Assembly (NCBI GenBank): GCA_913045315.1
Contig: CAJWQJ010000001.1
Location: 1 to 64,000, forward strand
Length of the DNA stretch: 64,000 bases
Source of the DNA: an uncultured Chloroflexota bacterium
Lineage (GTDB): Bacteria > Chloroflexota > Dehalococcoidia > Lucifugimonadales > UBA1127
Direction: 5' to 3'
The notes under the pieces: generated by a model
Database searches by the model: none
Told to the model about the DNA's origin: nothing
Seen by the model: the letters and a program-made list of their open reading frames with translations, nothing else
Translations under genes and position numbers: made by a program
Shown here: positions 32,901-40,680 of the stretch, piece after piece
Layout of the letters: each line of letters opens with the position of its first letter
How positions within the stretch are numbered: the first letter of the stretch is position 1

Positions 32901-34159
32901 TAAACTACCCCTTCCGATTCGAAATTCTTAACTTCTTCACTAGTGTATCCTAGTAATTCTTCAAGAACATATTTATTATGTTGACCTAACAAAGGTGCAC
33001 CTTTTTCAATTACAGGTGGTGTTTGAGACATTTTTATAGGTACTCCATCGACTCTTACCTTACCCATTTCTTCATGTTCTGCTATAGGAAATAGTTCCCA
33101 TGCCGCCGTGTTTTCATCTTGATCCACTCGGTCTGGTGGGGTTTGAACTTTAGCAGACGGAATACCTGCAGCCTGAAGAACATCCATCAGCTCCCTAGCA
33201 TTAAATCCTTTTGTCCAACTCTCAATTACATCATCAATTTGATCTGCACTGTCCACTCGGCCCTCCTTGGAGTCAAGTGATCGATTAGAAAGCCATTCAT
33301 CGTTCTTCATCACACTACATAGGTTGTGCCACTCCTGATCACTTCTTACAGAAATCGCTATCCAATTATCCTCACCCTGACACTTATATATGCCATGTGG
33401 AGACATTATTGGGTGTTGGCTTCGATTACTGTTAGGGCTGCCCTCTCTTTTTAGAGGACGGCCGTTTACAGTATAGTCAAGTATTACTGGTCCATTTAAG
33501 CTGGCCCCTGCGTCAGTACAGGACATATCAACCCATTGTCCTTCGCCTGTTATTTTCTTGTGATAAATGGCTAGAAGAATAGCAATTGCCATAAAATATC
33601 CACCTGTATGATCCATGTATGAAAAACCCCAACCAGCTGGTGGCATTTCTGGCAAACCTGACTGAAAGGTTAAGCCCGACACAGCTTGGACGATTGGGCC
33701 CCAAGTTTTGAAATTTGAATATGGTCCACTGTGCCCGAATCCACTATTGGATATATAAATGATGTCTGGCTTTATTTTTTTCATTTCCTCATATGAAAAT
33801 CCCCATCTGTCGAGAACACCTGCACTAAAATTTTCCGTTACAACATCACTAACTTTTATAAGCCTTGTGAGTATTTCCTTGGCATTAGGTAGGCGCATAT
33901 TGAGACTCATGCCAAGTTTTCCTATGTTGTGATTATTAAATGCTCCACCTAATTCATTTCCAACTCGATCATCAACATAGGGTGCTTGGCCGCGAAGAAT
34001 ATCCCATGATCCTTCTGTCAGCCTGTCCTCAATTCTTATAACCTCTGCTCCAAAAGCAGCAAGCACCCTTGTAGCTCCAGCACCAGCAAGCTGACCTGTA
34101 AAATCACAGATCCTGATATGCGATAACGCTTTTTTTTGATTGATTGAAGAGATGGTCAT
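32900..34159 (-). CDS. Type III CoA-transferase (CaiB/BaiF), catalytic Asp present
   Basis: A 419-residue CaiB/BaiF enzyme with RICDFTGQLAGAGATRVLAAFGAEVIRIED at the start, SVVTENFSAGVLDRWG-like helices, and the active site YMDHTGGYFMAIA with D183 as the expected anhydride-forming Asp. GEGQWVDMSCTDAG follows. GGAGGA precedes the ATG. With the downstream Asn-bearing paralog it forms a two-gene set like known succinyl-CoA-dependent heteromeric transferases. No dedicated acyl substrate gene is adjacent. Confidence 0.9.
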   Translation of the reverse strand: MTISSINQKKALSHIRICDFTGQLAGAGATRVLAAFGAEVIRIEDRLTEGSWDILRGQAPYVDDRVGNELGGAFNNHNIGKLGMSLNMRLPNAKEILTRLIKVSDVVTENFSAGVLDRWGFSYEEMKKIKPDIIYISNSGFGHSGPYSNFKTWGPIVQAVSGLTFQSGLPEMPPAGWGFSYMDHTGGYFMAIAILLAIYHKKITGEGQWVDMSCTDAGASLNGPVILDYTVNGRPLKREGSPNSNRSQHPIMSPHGIYKCQGEDNWIAISVRSDQEWHNLCSVMKNDEWLSNRSLDSKEGRVDSADQIDDVIESWTKGFNARELMDVLQAAGIPSAKVQTPPDRVDQDENTAAWELFPIAEHEEMGKVRVDGVPIKMSQTPPVIEKGAPLLGQHNKYVLEELLGYTSEEVKNFESEGVV

Positions 34160-34253
34160 TCATATTCCTCCAATTACATTCTAAACAGGGACAGTTTAAG
34201 TAAAATGGAAGTATCGTAAAGACTGGCACATTTTGCAAGCACAAATATCTTGG

Positions 34254-34259
34254 TATACT
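34254..34259 (+). promoter_or_regulatory. Extended -10 element upstream of a leaderless cupin gene
   Basis: TGGTATACT, with TATACT at 34254-34259, ends nine bases before the cupin ATG at 34269. Initiation would fall within about three bases of the start codon. A weak TTTGCA lies 16 bases upstream as a possible -35. There is no Shine-Dalgarno between them, suggesting a leaderless mRNA. Confidence 0.5.
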
Positions 34260-34268
34260 CAATAAGCA

Positions 34269-34664
34269 ATGAACAATAAAACGGTTAAAGTAATAAAACC
34301 AAACGAGCGACGAGAAGAACTTGTCTCAGGACAAATGACACGTGTTGAGGGAGTATCAAGGATACTCTCTAGCGCTGAAGGGATACACCTCGCCATAGCC
34401 ACCATACCCCCTAAACAGCAATCCAGCCCACATCATCATGTTAACTGCGAGTCTGCAATTTACGTACTTACCGGAAATGGGGTTTTTCTTTCTGGAAACA
34501 ATCTTGAGGAGTCTGTAGAAATCAGCGCTGGCGATTTCATCTATATCCCTCCTGGTGCTGTCCATGCACCCTTAAATTCAGGAGAAACTATTATGGAACT
34601 TATTGTGGCTAGAAATTCAGACGTCGAAATTGTCGAGGAATGGACTATAAGCAATGATTCTTGA
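34269..34664 (+). CDS. Cupin domain protein
   Basis: A 131-residue single cupin barrel. Motif 1 is SPHHHVNCESAIYVLTGNG with His cluster and Glu for metal binding; motif 2 is GDFIYIPPGAVHAPLN. Small cupins of this kind act as isomerases, dioxygenases or ligand binders, and none can be assigned. It is divergent from the CoA-transferase pair. Confidence 0.87.
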   Translation: MNNKTVKVIKPNERREELVSGQMTRVEGVSRILSSAEGIHLAIATIPPKQQSSPHHHVNCESAIYVLTGNGVFLSGNNLEESVEISAGDFIYIPPGAVHAPLNSGETIMELIVARNSDVEIVEEWTISNDS

Positions 34665-34723
34665 GAGTTTGGATTAATTTAACTATGATGTCAGAGTAAA
34701 TTTCGGGTTTAACAGGCAGTACA

Positions 34724-36409
34724 ATGCTTAAAACTTTGAACATAACCAACTTGGCTACTATTGAAAGCCTCCATTTAGATTTTACATCAGGTCTTACCGT
34801 TATTTCTGGTGAAAGTGGTGCGGGCAAGTCACTTATTTTAGATGCTCTTGGTCTAGTCCTAGGAAGAAAAGCAGATGCAGGATTGGTTCGATTCGGAGCA
34901 ACAGTTGCCAAAATAGAGGCCCTTTTTGATACAGGATACGGAGACAATTTATTGCTTTCTCGTGAAATTACAGTATCCGGAAAAAGTAAATGCAAAATAA
35001 ACAATAAACAAGAATCCCTACAATCCCTAAACTTGGCAGGGAAAAAACTTGCTAGCGTACAGGGACAAGCAGAACATCATTCAATATTTGCTGCAAATCA
35101 ACACGCATATCTTATCGATGAATATGGAGGATTGGAGGAGGAGCGAAAATCTTTTGAGGAAAGCCTTAAAACACTGAAGGATATCCGTAACGAATTGCAC
35201 ATACTCCAATCTACTGTTAATAGCAGTAACGAACACAGAAATTTACTTGAATTCCAAATAAACGAAATAGAAGCTGCAAATATTATTGATAATGAAGATA
35301 TCGAGCTTGAAAGAGAGTATTTGGTTCTCGCTAACGCTAGACATCTAATAGAAGCTGCAAACAATGCGTATAACAAAATTTATGGAGAAACTGATTTTGG
35401 AAATTCTTCCACAGACCTTATTCAAGCTGCATTGAACGATTTACGTAAAATTGCTGATACGGATTCTGCTGGAGAGAAGTTATATGCTGAAATCGAGATG
35501 CTTGCAGATCAACTCTATTCACTGACTACTAATATTAGGAATTATCGAGACAGTTTATTCCATGATCCACAAAGACTCGAAGAAGTAGAATCTCGAATAG
35601 GGCTTTTAAGCGACCTTAAAAGAAAATATGGTGGATCTTTAGAGGCAGTTTTTCAATATTACAAATCAAGCTCCGAAGAATTACATGAATATTCATCCTC
35701 TTCACTACAGCTTCCAGAATTAAAAGATCAAGAAAAAGAAATCTCCGCTCTCCTTTTTCAAAAAGGCAGCAATCTTTCTGCAAAAAGAAGAGCAATCGCA
35801 AAGAAACTGTGTAACGACTTGCAAACACATCTTGATGACCTGGGAATGGGGTTTGCAAAAATCGATGTGTCTTTTTCCATAGAAGAAAGTGCAGATGCCG
35901 AATCTCTATCAGGTAACAAAGCAAATATACATACGGGCCTCCTCGATGCCGAGTTTGTGATTTCAACAAACCCAGGTGAACCAATGCAACCATTAGGAAA
36001 AATAGCTTCCGGCGGTGAAGCAGCAAGAGTTATGATTGCATTGAAGGCTGTTTTAACCGAACAAGAACAATGTCCCACCCTATTGTTTGACGAAATTGAT
36101 GAAGCCATAGGAGGCGAGATCGCGTTTGAAGTTGGTAAAAAACTTTGCTTATTGTCAGAAAAACAACAAATTATCTGTATCACCCATCTTCCTCAAATAG
36201 CCTGTTTTGCAGATAATCAAATAGGGGTCTCTAAAAACATCTTCAGTGAAAGAATGGTAACTTCAGCATTAAAAGTTGAAAGTTTGTCTAGAATCACGGA
36301 GATTGACAGAATGCTCGGCGGACTGGGTGGAGCCTCAGAAAAAACTGCCAAACAAATGATAGAATTTGCAACAAGAACAAAAAACAATACCATGCTATCA
36401 AAGAAATAA
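34724..36409 (+). CDS. recN: DNA repair protein RecN
   Basis: A 561-residue SMC-like ATPase acting in double-strand break repair. The Walker A motif is GESGAGKSLILDALGLVLG near residue 31. A long coiled-coil region runs about 130-370, ABC signature is ASGGEAARVMIALK, and Walker B is TLLFDEIDEAIGGE, followed by CITHLPQIACFAD. The length is normal. The start ATG lacks a clear ribosome binding site. A CBS protein follows 25 bases after it. Confidence 0.95.
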   Translation: MLKTLNITNLATIESLHLDFTSGLTVISGESGAGKSLILDALGLVLGRKADAGLVRFGATVAKIEALFDTGYGDNLLLSREITVSGKSKCKINNKQESLQSLNLAGKKLASVQGQAEHHSIFAANQHAYLIDEYGGLEEERKSFEESLKTLKDIRNELHILQSTVNSSNEHRNLLEFQINEIEAANIIDNEDIELEREYLVLANARHLIEAANNAYNKIYGETDFGNSSTDLIQAALNDLRKIADTDSAGEKLYAEIEMLADQLYSLTTNIRNYRDSLFHDPQRLEEVESRIGLLSDLKRKYGGSLEAVFQYYKSSSEELHEYSSSSLQLPELKDQEKEISALLFQKGSNLSAKRRAIAKKLCNDLQTHLDDLGMGFAKIDVSFSIEESADAESLSGNKANIHTGLLDAEFVISTNPGEPMQPLGKIASGGEAARVMIALKAVLTEQEQCPTLLFDEIDEAIGGEIAFEVGKKLCLLSEKQQIICITHLPQIACFADNQIGVSKNIFSERMVTSALKVESLSRITEIDRMLGGLGGASEKTAKQMIEFATRTKNNTMLSKK

Positions 36410-36433
36410 TCCATAGTTTTATTGGAGGTGGGA

Positions 36434-36886
36434 ATGCTTGCATCGGATATAATGACCAGTTCAATTATCACGGTCTCTTCAGAAACTTTGGTGTCTGAAG
36501 CAGCTCAAATGATGCTTAATCATAATGTTAGCTGTCTACCTGTCGTCGATAACAATGAATCAGTTATAGGAATATTAACCCATACCGACTTTGGCCTTAA
36601 TCATAAATTAATTGGTAGCTCAGGAAAAATTTTTATGGTGCTTGGAACGTATGCAACCCCAGATAATTTTGAAAAGGTTACTGAAGATCTTTTATCTCAA
36701 AAAGTCGGAGATGTTATGAGTAAAAACCCCATAACAATAGATTATAACAAGAGCATTGCGGATGTTATTAGTTCCATGATTAGCAATAAAATAAATCGGC
36801 TTCCTGTTTTAAAAAAAGGTAAATTGATAGGAATAATTTCCCGACACGACCTCTTAAAGGTTCTGGTTAACAAATCTTTGCTTTAA
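36434..36886 (+). CDS. Two-CBS-domain protein
   Basis: A 150-residue Bateman module with two CBS domains (about 1-60 and 85-148). Landmarks are DIMTSSIITVSSETLVSEAAQMML, VVDNNESVIGILTHTDF, then DVMSKNPITIDYNKSI and LVGIISRHDLLKVL-type ends. Such proteins bind adenine nucleotides and regulate partners. An ideal GGAGG stands five bases before the ATG at 36434; an upstream TTG would add four residues. Partner unknown. Confidence 0.9.
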   Translation: MLASDIMTSSIITVSSETLVSEAAQMMLNHNVSCLPVVDNNESVIGILTHTDFGLNHKLIGSSGKIFMVLGTYATPDNFEKVTEDLLSQKVGDVMSKNPITIDYNKSIADVISSMISNKINRLPVLKKGKLIGIISRHDLLKVLVNKSLL

Positions 36887-36888
36887 AC

Positions 36889-37923
36889 TCATAACGGCAA
36901 GCTAACGGCTTTTCCCAATTCCGCACTTTTTGTAACTGCTTCAGTGAATTCCATATAGCGAACACCATCTTCAAATGTAGTATGCGTTACAATTTCAATT
37001 CCTCTAATCGCATTGATGAATTCTTCTTCTACCCTCCAAAACCCTTTCTTGTTTTCAGGGATATGGATTTCACTAAGGGTTTCTTCTCCACTTTGTCCTC
37101 CGAATAACTTTGAAGATTTAAAATCAAAAAACAATGTTCCCTTGCTGCCAAAAATCCAGGCCCCTGCTTGAGCAAATCCTGTTACAGAAGAAAAGCGAAA
37201 ATGTCCTAAACCACCAAACCCCATTTCACAGACAATTTCAACATGATCCGGAACATCGACTTTCTCCTCTTGTCCCTCCAATCCTATCCGTGTTTTCTGG
37301 ACAATTTTCGACATTGCAGTAACTTTTGTGGCTGGTCCTACCCAACGAAGAACAGATTCATACCAGATGCCCATTGAAAGAATATTTACACCACTGTATG
37401 TTTTATTATTTCGCCAATGTGTCTTTGCATTTGGGTCCATAAAAGACGACTGAGATCCATTAACCTGTACCGATATCAGCTCTCCAATATAGTCTTGGGC
37501 TATTAACTCTTTAATTGTTGTATCAACAGGCAAACTCATTGGGGCCGGAACGATCTGCGATATGAGGTTTGGAGCTGATTGAGACTTAGAAAGCATTAAT
37601 TTGGCTTCATTGGCATCAAGAGCCATTCTCGCTTCAGTTAAAACATGTTTTCCTGCATTAAGTGATTCTATGGTGATTGGAGAATGCATATATGGCCACG
37701 TGCCAATACAAACAGCATCAATATCATTGTCGTTAACGAGATCAATCCAATTAGTAAACACCTTAGGAATGGCAAATTCTTGTGCTGCTTTTCTACTGCT
37801 TTCTTCAGTACGGTTGCAAACACTTACCACTTCTACACCCTCAATTGCCTTAAATCCGGGAACGTGACGATATCGTGTGTTCCCACCTAGTCCAACAATT
37901 CCAATTCTCACTAGTTTTGTCAT
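36889..37923 (-). CDS. Gfo/Idh/MocA family oxidoreductase
   Basis: A 344-residue NAD(P)-dependent oxidoreductase. The Rossmann start is IGIVGLGGNTRYRHVPG, with VCNRTEE after the second strand. The conserved A-x-x-AGKHVL-x-E motif reads LNAGKHVLTEARMAL, with Lys replaced in the usual EKP by EAR. The C-terminal alpha/beta domain follows. Substrates in the family are sugars, inositols and related compounds. GAGGGGG precedes the ATG. It is downstream of a cupin gene on the same strand, 45 bases apart, so an operon is likely. Confidence 0.88.
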   Translation of the reverse strand: MTKLVRIGIVGLGGNTRYRHVPGFKAIEGVEVVSVCNRTEESSRKAAQEFAIPKVFTNWIDLVNDNDIDAVCIGTWPYMHSPITIESLNAGKHVLTEARMALDANEAKLMLSKSQSAPNLISQIVPAPMSLPVDTTIKELIAQDYIGELISVQVNGSQSSFMDPNAKTHWRNNKTYSGVNILSMGIWYESVLRWVGPATKVTAMSKIVQKTRIGLEGQEEKVDVPDHVEIVCEMGFGGLGHFRFSSVTGFAQAGAWIFGSKGTLFFDFKSSKLFGGQSGEETLSEIHIPENKKGFWRVEEEFINAIRGIEIVTHTTFEDGVRYMEFTEAVTKSAELGKAVSLPL

Positions 37924-37968
37924 GTCACATCCCCCTCTATTAAAAACACCAACGAGCTACCCATCCCG

Positions 37969-38322
37969 CTATGAACGCAAATAAATATCTGATCCATCAA
38001 GCCAATCTGTTCGGATTGGGCTAAAGGCATCAATTTCCTCAGTTGGCTCTAGCGCTTCTGCACTATGTTCTAAATTTGATGGAATAGTTAAAGTTTCCCC
38101 CTCAGAAACAATCACTTCATTTCCCTCAACGATAAACCGAAGTTTTCCTTTTAAAACATGGGTAAGTTGTTCGCTTTCATGTGTGTGCGCAGGAACTTTG
38201 GCTCCCATAGGGAAAACAATTCGTCCTATCATAACCTTTTCACCAGTTACTACTTGTCTCTTTATTCCATCAATTAATTCATCTGTTGGAACTTGGTTCC
38301 ATGGAACTGCTTTATATGTCAT
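37969..38322 (-). CDS. Cupin domain protein
   Basis: A 117-residue cupin barrel with motif 1 GAKVPAHTHESEQLTHVLKGKLRF and motif 2 GETLTIPSNLEHSAEAL. It starts after AGAAGGA and is encoded just upstream of the Gfo/Idh oxidoreductase. It may be an isomerase or sensor for the same compound, but this is only context. Confidence 0.86.
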   Translation of the reverse strand: MTYKAVPWNQVPTDELIDGIKRQVVTGEKVMIGRIVFPMGAKVPAHTHESEQLTHVLKGKLRFIVEGNEVIVSEGETLTIPSNLEHSAEALEPTEEIDAFSPIRTDWLDGSDIYLRS

Positions 38323-38431
38323 ATTTTCCTTCTAAAAAGTCATTTTTCGGTACTTTACCACATTTTATTGCTGAAAATCTGCTGCAGTGTTTTTTCTTTC
38401 GCGTTTGTTGGGAAAATAGAGAGCGGTATGG

Positions 38432-38465
38432 TTGACACACAGCTAGAGAATCCGTAGTCTATAAT
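38432..38465 (+). promoter_or_regulatory. Promoter region for the coiled-coil gene pair
   Basis: A consensus TTGACA (38432-38437) and a consensus TATAAT (38460-38465) lie in the 252-bp gap before the coiled-coil genes. They are 22 bases apart, too far for one canonical promoter. Either the -35 pairs with TAGTCT (17 bases) or the TATAAT acts with another -35. The resulting leader would be about 100 bases. Confidence 0.4.
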
Positions 38466-38574
38466 TACATTATTCTGCGCATAGCGTAGTCGCAACTGGG
38501 CATTCTGCATGGACATTGCCAGCGGGGGAGCCATCGATAGCATGGACAATCACATGTTTCGAAAGGAGTCTGGC

Positions 38575-39207
38575 GTGGCCACTACTAACACCGCAAAAGA
38601 ACACTGGGGGGTCAAGTTTTCGGTAGTACCGAACGGGCTTTCTGAAGAAGAAGTTGTAAGCTTCGTTGACGATTTAATGAAATCTAGCAAGTCATCTGAT
38701 GACAAACAGGCCTCTTTGATAAAACTAGCTGAACAAACAGTAATTGAAGCAGATAAACTGGCTGAAGGAATTAAAGAGGATGCTCGGAATGAAGCAAAAC
38801 AGGAAGCAGAAAAAATCGTAGCTGATGCAGTAGCAAAGGCAGAAGAGCAAGCTGAAAAAGCCGCTCAAAAAACCGAGAAAGCTGCTGTAGCAAAAGCAAA
38901 TGAAGCTTTGGCTCGTGCAGAAAAAAGCGCTGAAGAAGCACGAAAGCGCGTTGAAAAAGAAGCACAGGATCTTGTTGCAAAAGCACAAAAAGAAGCAGCG
39001 GACCTTATCGATGGTGCTCGTGATAGAGTTGATGCAATTAGAAATGAAGCAAAAATAGAAGCAGAGTTTATCGTACGACGTACATCTAATCACCTTGCTG
39101 ATGAAATAAAAGCAGCAGTGGCTGGTGTAAGCCAAAATGTTCTTGCTCGTCTAGATACCTTGGCAGAAGAAAACAATGCCGCAAACGAAGAGGATAAAGC
39201 TGAATAG
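38575..39207 (+). CDS. DivIVA-like coiled-coil protein 1
   Basis: A 210-residue protein. The first 35 residues carry W-G-x-K-F-x-V-V-P-N-G-L-S-E-E-E-V-V-S-F-V-D-D-L, resembling the DivIVA N-terminal pattern F-x-x-G-Y-x-x-x-x-V-x-x-F-L. A very long Ala/Glu/Lys-rich coiled coil (about 45-190) follows, then an acidic tail. The GTG at 38575 has AAAGGAG six bases upstream, and its product begins like the neighbouring paralog; earlier ATGs lack such signals. Family members organise poles, septa or cell-wall growth. This is inference from weak similarity. Confidence 0.72.
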   Translation: MATTNTAKEHWGVKFSVVPNGLSEEEVVSFVDDLMKSSKSSDDKQASLIKLAEQTVIEADKLAEGIKEDARNEAKQEAEKIVADAVAKAEEQAEKAAQKTEKAAVAKANEALARAEKSAEEARKRVEKEAQDLVAKAQKEAADLIDGARDRVDAIRNEAKIEAEFIVRRTSNHLADEIKAAVAGVSQNVLARLDTLAEENNAANEEDKAE

Positions 39208-39291
39208 GCAACTACCTAATTCCATCGATTACTGAATACTTCGTCATATTCTTGCTGATTCCATTATTTTTCATTATTTCTGAGGTCTTGA

Positions 39292-39900
39292 ATGGCTCAA
39301 AAAAACAGGACGCTTTGGGGGAAGAAGTTTCGATTAGTTGCTGACGGATTGTCGGAAAAGGATGTTGCGTCTTTTGTTGATGAATTGATTGAAAAACATC
39401 AGAGTGAGACCCAAAAACTTTCGCATGTAGATTCTTTACACAAATTAGCTCAAAAGACCGTAGAAGATGCTGAAAAGATAGCTGAGGCTGCTAAGGAAGA
39501 TGGTCTAAAAATGGCAGAAGAACATCTTAAAAAAATGCTACAGGATGCTGAGGATCAGGTGGCTGCGATTCTTGCTCAGGCAAAGAAGCAAACGCTCGAG
39601 GAAACCAAGGCTATTACTCAGGAAGCAAAAACTGCAGCTAAGGAAATCACCAAGACATCAAAAAATCAGATTGAAGGTCTGGAGGAGAAAATTTCTGAAA
39701 GCGTGTCTTCACGGATTGAAAACATAGAAGAAATAATCAGCCTTTGGATGACGTCCATGCGACCACTCGTGGCAGCATGGAATACTGAGCAATTTGACCA
39801 AATGGTAGAAGAAATACGTTCCAGGCTTCCCTCATTTGAATATGAGGAAAGCCCAGACGAAATACAAACTGCAGAAAGCAATGAGACGTCTCAAGCGTAA
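39292..39900 (+). CDS. DivIVA-like coiled-coil protein 2 (paralog)
   Basis: A 202-residue paralog of the preceding protein. It starts MAQKNRTLWGKKFRLVADGLSEKD and shares the W-G-x-K-F...G-L-S-E-x-x-V-x-S-F-V-D-x-L head. A coiled coil (about 40-140) and a distinct C-terminal part with ISLWMTSMRPLVAAW and an acidic Ser/Glu tail follow. The gene has GAGG upstream and lies 84 bases behind its partner. Similar heads with different tails suggest hetero-assembly. Confidence 0.72.
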   Translation: MAQKNRTLWGKKFRLVADGLSEKDVASFVDELIEKHQSETQKLSHVDSLHKLAQKTVEDAEKIAEAAKEDGLKMAEEHLKKMLQDAEDQVAAILAQAKKQTLEETKAITQEAKTAAKEITKTSKNQIEGLEEKISESVSSRIENIEEIISLWMTSMRPLVAAWNTEQFDQMVEEIRSRLPSFEYEESPDEIQTAESNETSQA

Positions 39901-39968
39901 AAGAGCCTGATTGGTTTCGTGTTCAATTTATTAGAAATATTTCTTTTATAGTTAATAATTTAGTACAA

Positions 39969-40592
39969 CTATTCGGACGAGCGAAGAGTTGAAACGCCTA
40001 ATAAAATTACAGAAACAGTCATTCCCATATATCCAACTATCATCAAGTTGTTGGTATAATCAACAAGTGCAACTATAAGACCGAACACTGCTGTTATAAA
40101 CAACAAGCCGGAAATGATTTGATTGTGGTTTTTCTGGAGATACACTGCCAATGCAATTGTCGCCATACCCAGAAACATGCCAGCCGATGTAACGACTCCA
40201 ATTGCACTTCCTACATAATACAGGTTTGTAGCGAGTTCAACAGCTCCAGCAGATCCTGCATCGGCAACACCTAGAGACATGGCTATTTCCCCTAAGCTAA
40301 CTGCCGCAGACATTGTAACAATCAGAACCCCAATAGCTGCATAATTAGAGCCCGGCCCTTCATTCATAGTGTTTCTAAGACCTTGTAGACCTGCTACCAT
40401 AATGAACATAAAACCTCCAACAATCGCCATCAGGGTTTTAGTCATAACTGCATTCTCGGATATTGCAGCTATCGTTGCTGCCGCGTCAGAGGCTTCAGGA
40501 AAGCCCAAAACGCCACCCCAAACCATCCAAGTCACCATAACGCCAAGAGGACCAAGAATTAAGAACCTGCCAGTCATTGTACGTGAATTCAT
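39969..40592 (-). CDS. Hypothetical six-to-seven-helix membrane protein
   Basis: I do not recognise this 207-residue protein. It opens with a basic stretch MNSRTMTGRF and then alternates hydrophobic segments at about 11-30, 49-69, 83-105, 120-145, 148-175 and 180-202. Short Gly/Ala-rich loops separate them. The perfect AGGAGGTG site five bases before the ATG at 40592 decides the start; a longer frame from 40631 has none. It is encoded downstream of the ThDP enzyme on the same strand, 88 bases apart. Confidence 0.7.
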   Translation of the reverse strand: MNSRTMTGRFLILGPLGVMVTWMVWGGVLGFPEASDAAATIAAISENAVMTKTLMAIVGGFMFIMVAGLQGLRNTMNEGPGSNYAAIGVLIVTMSAAVSLGEIAMSLGVADAGSAGAVELATNLYYVGSAIGVVTSAGMFLGMATIALAVYLQKNHNQIISGLLFITAVFGLIVALVDYTNNLMIVGYMGMTVSVILLGVSTLRSSE

Positions 40593-40680
40593 CACACACC
40601 TCCTCATGATAAGGGTCCAACGGGGACCCATAGCTTTTGAAGATAATTGTACACGATATCTTCATTTCATGCACAAAGAG

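Noticed and set aside
35616-36183. Two long reverse-strand frames inside recN
   Set aside because: Antisense to a well-conserved ATPase domain; no start signals or recognisable domains.
38509-38574. 22-residue N-terminal extension of coiled-coil protein 1
   Set aside because: The GTG at 38575 has AAAGGAG upstream and matches the paralog's start; the extension has no such site and no similarity.
38725-39135. Long Cys/Phe-rich reverse frame opposite coiled-coil protein 1
   Set aside because: It is the antisense of Ala/Glu/Lys codons, which makes low-complexity hydrophobic sequence.
40593-40631. Longer start for the membrane protein at 40592
   Set aside because: A perfect AGGAGGTG precedes the later ATG, and the extra 13 residues add basic residues with no support.
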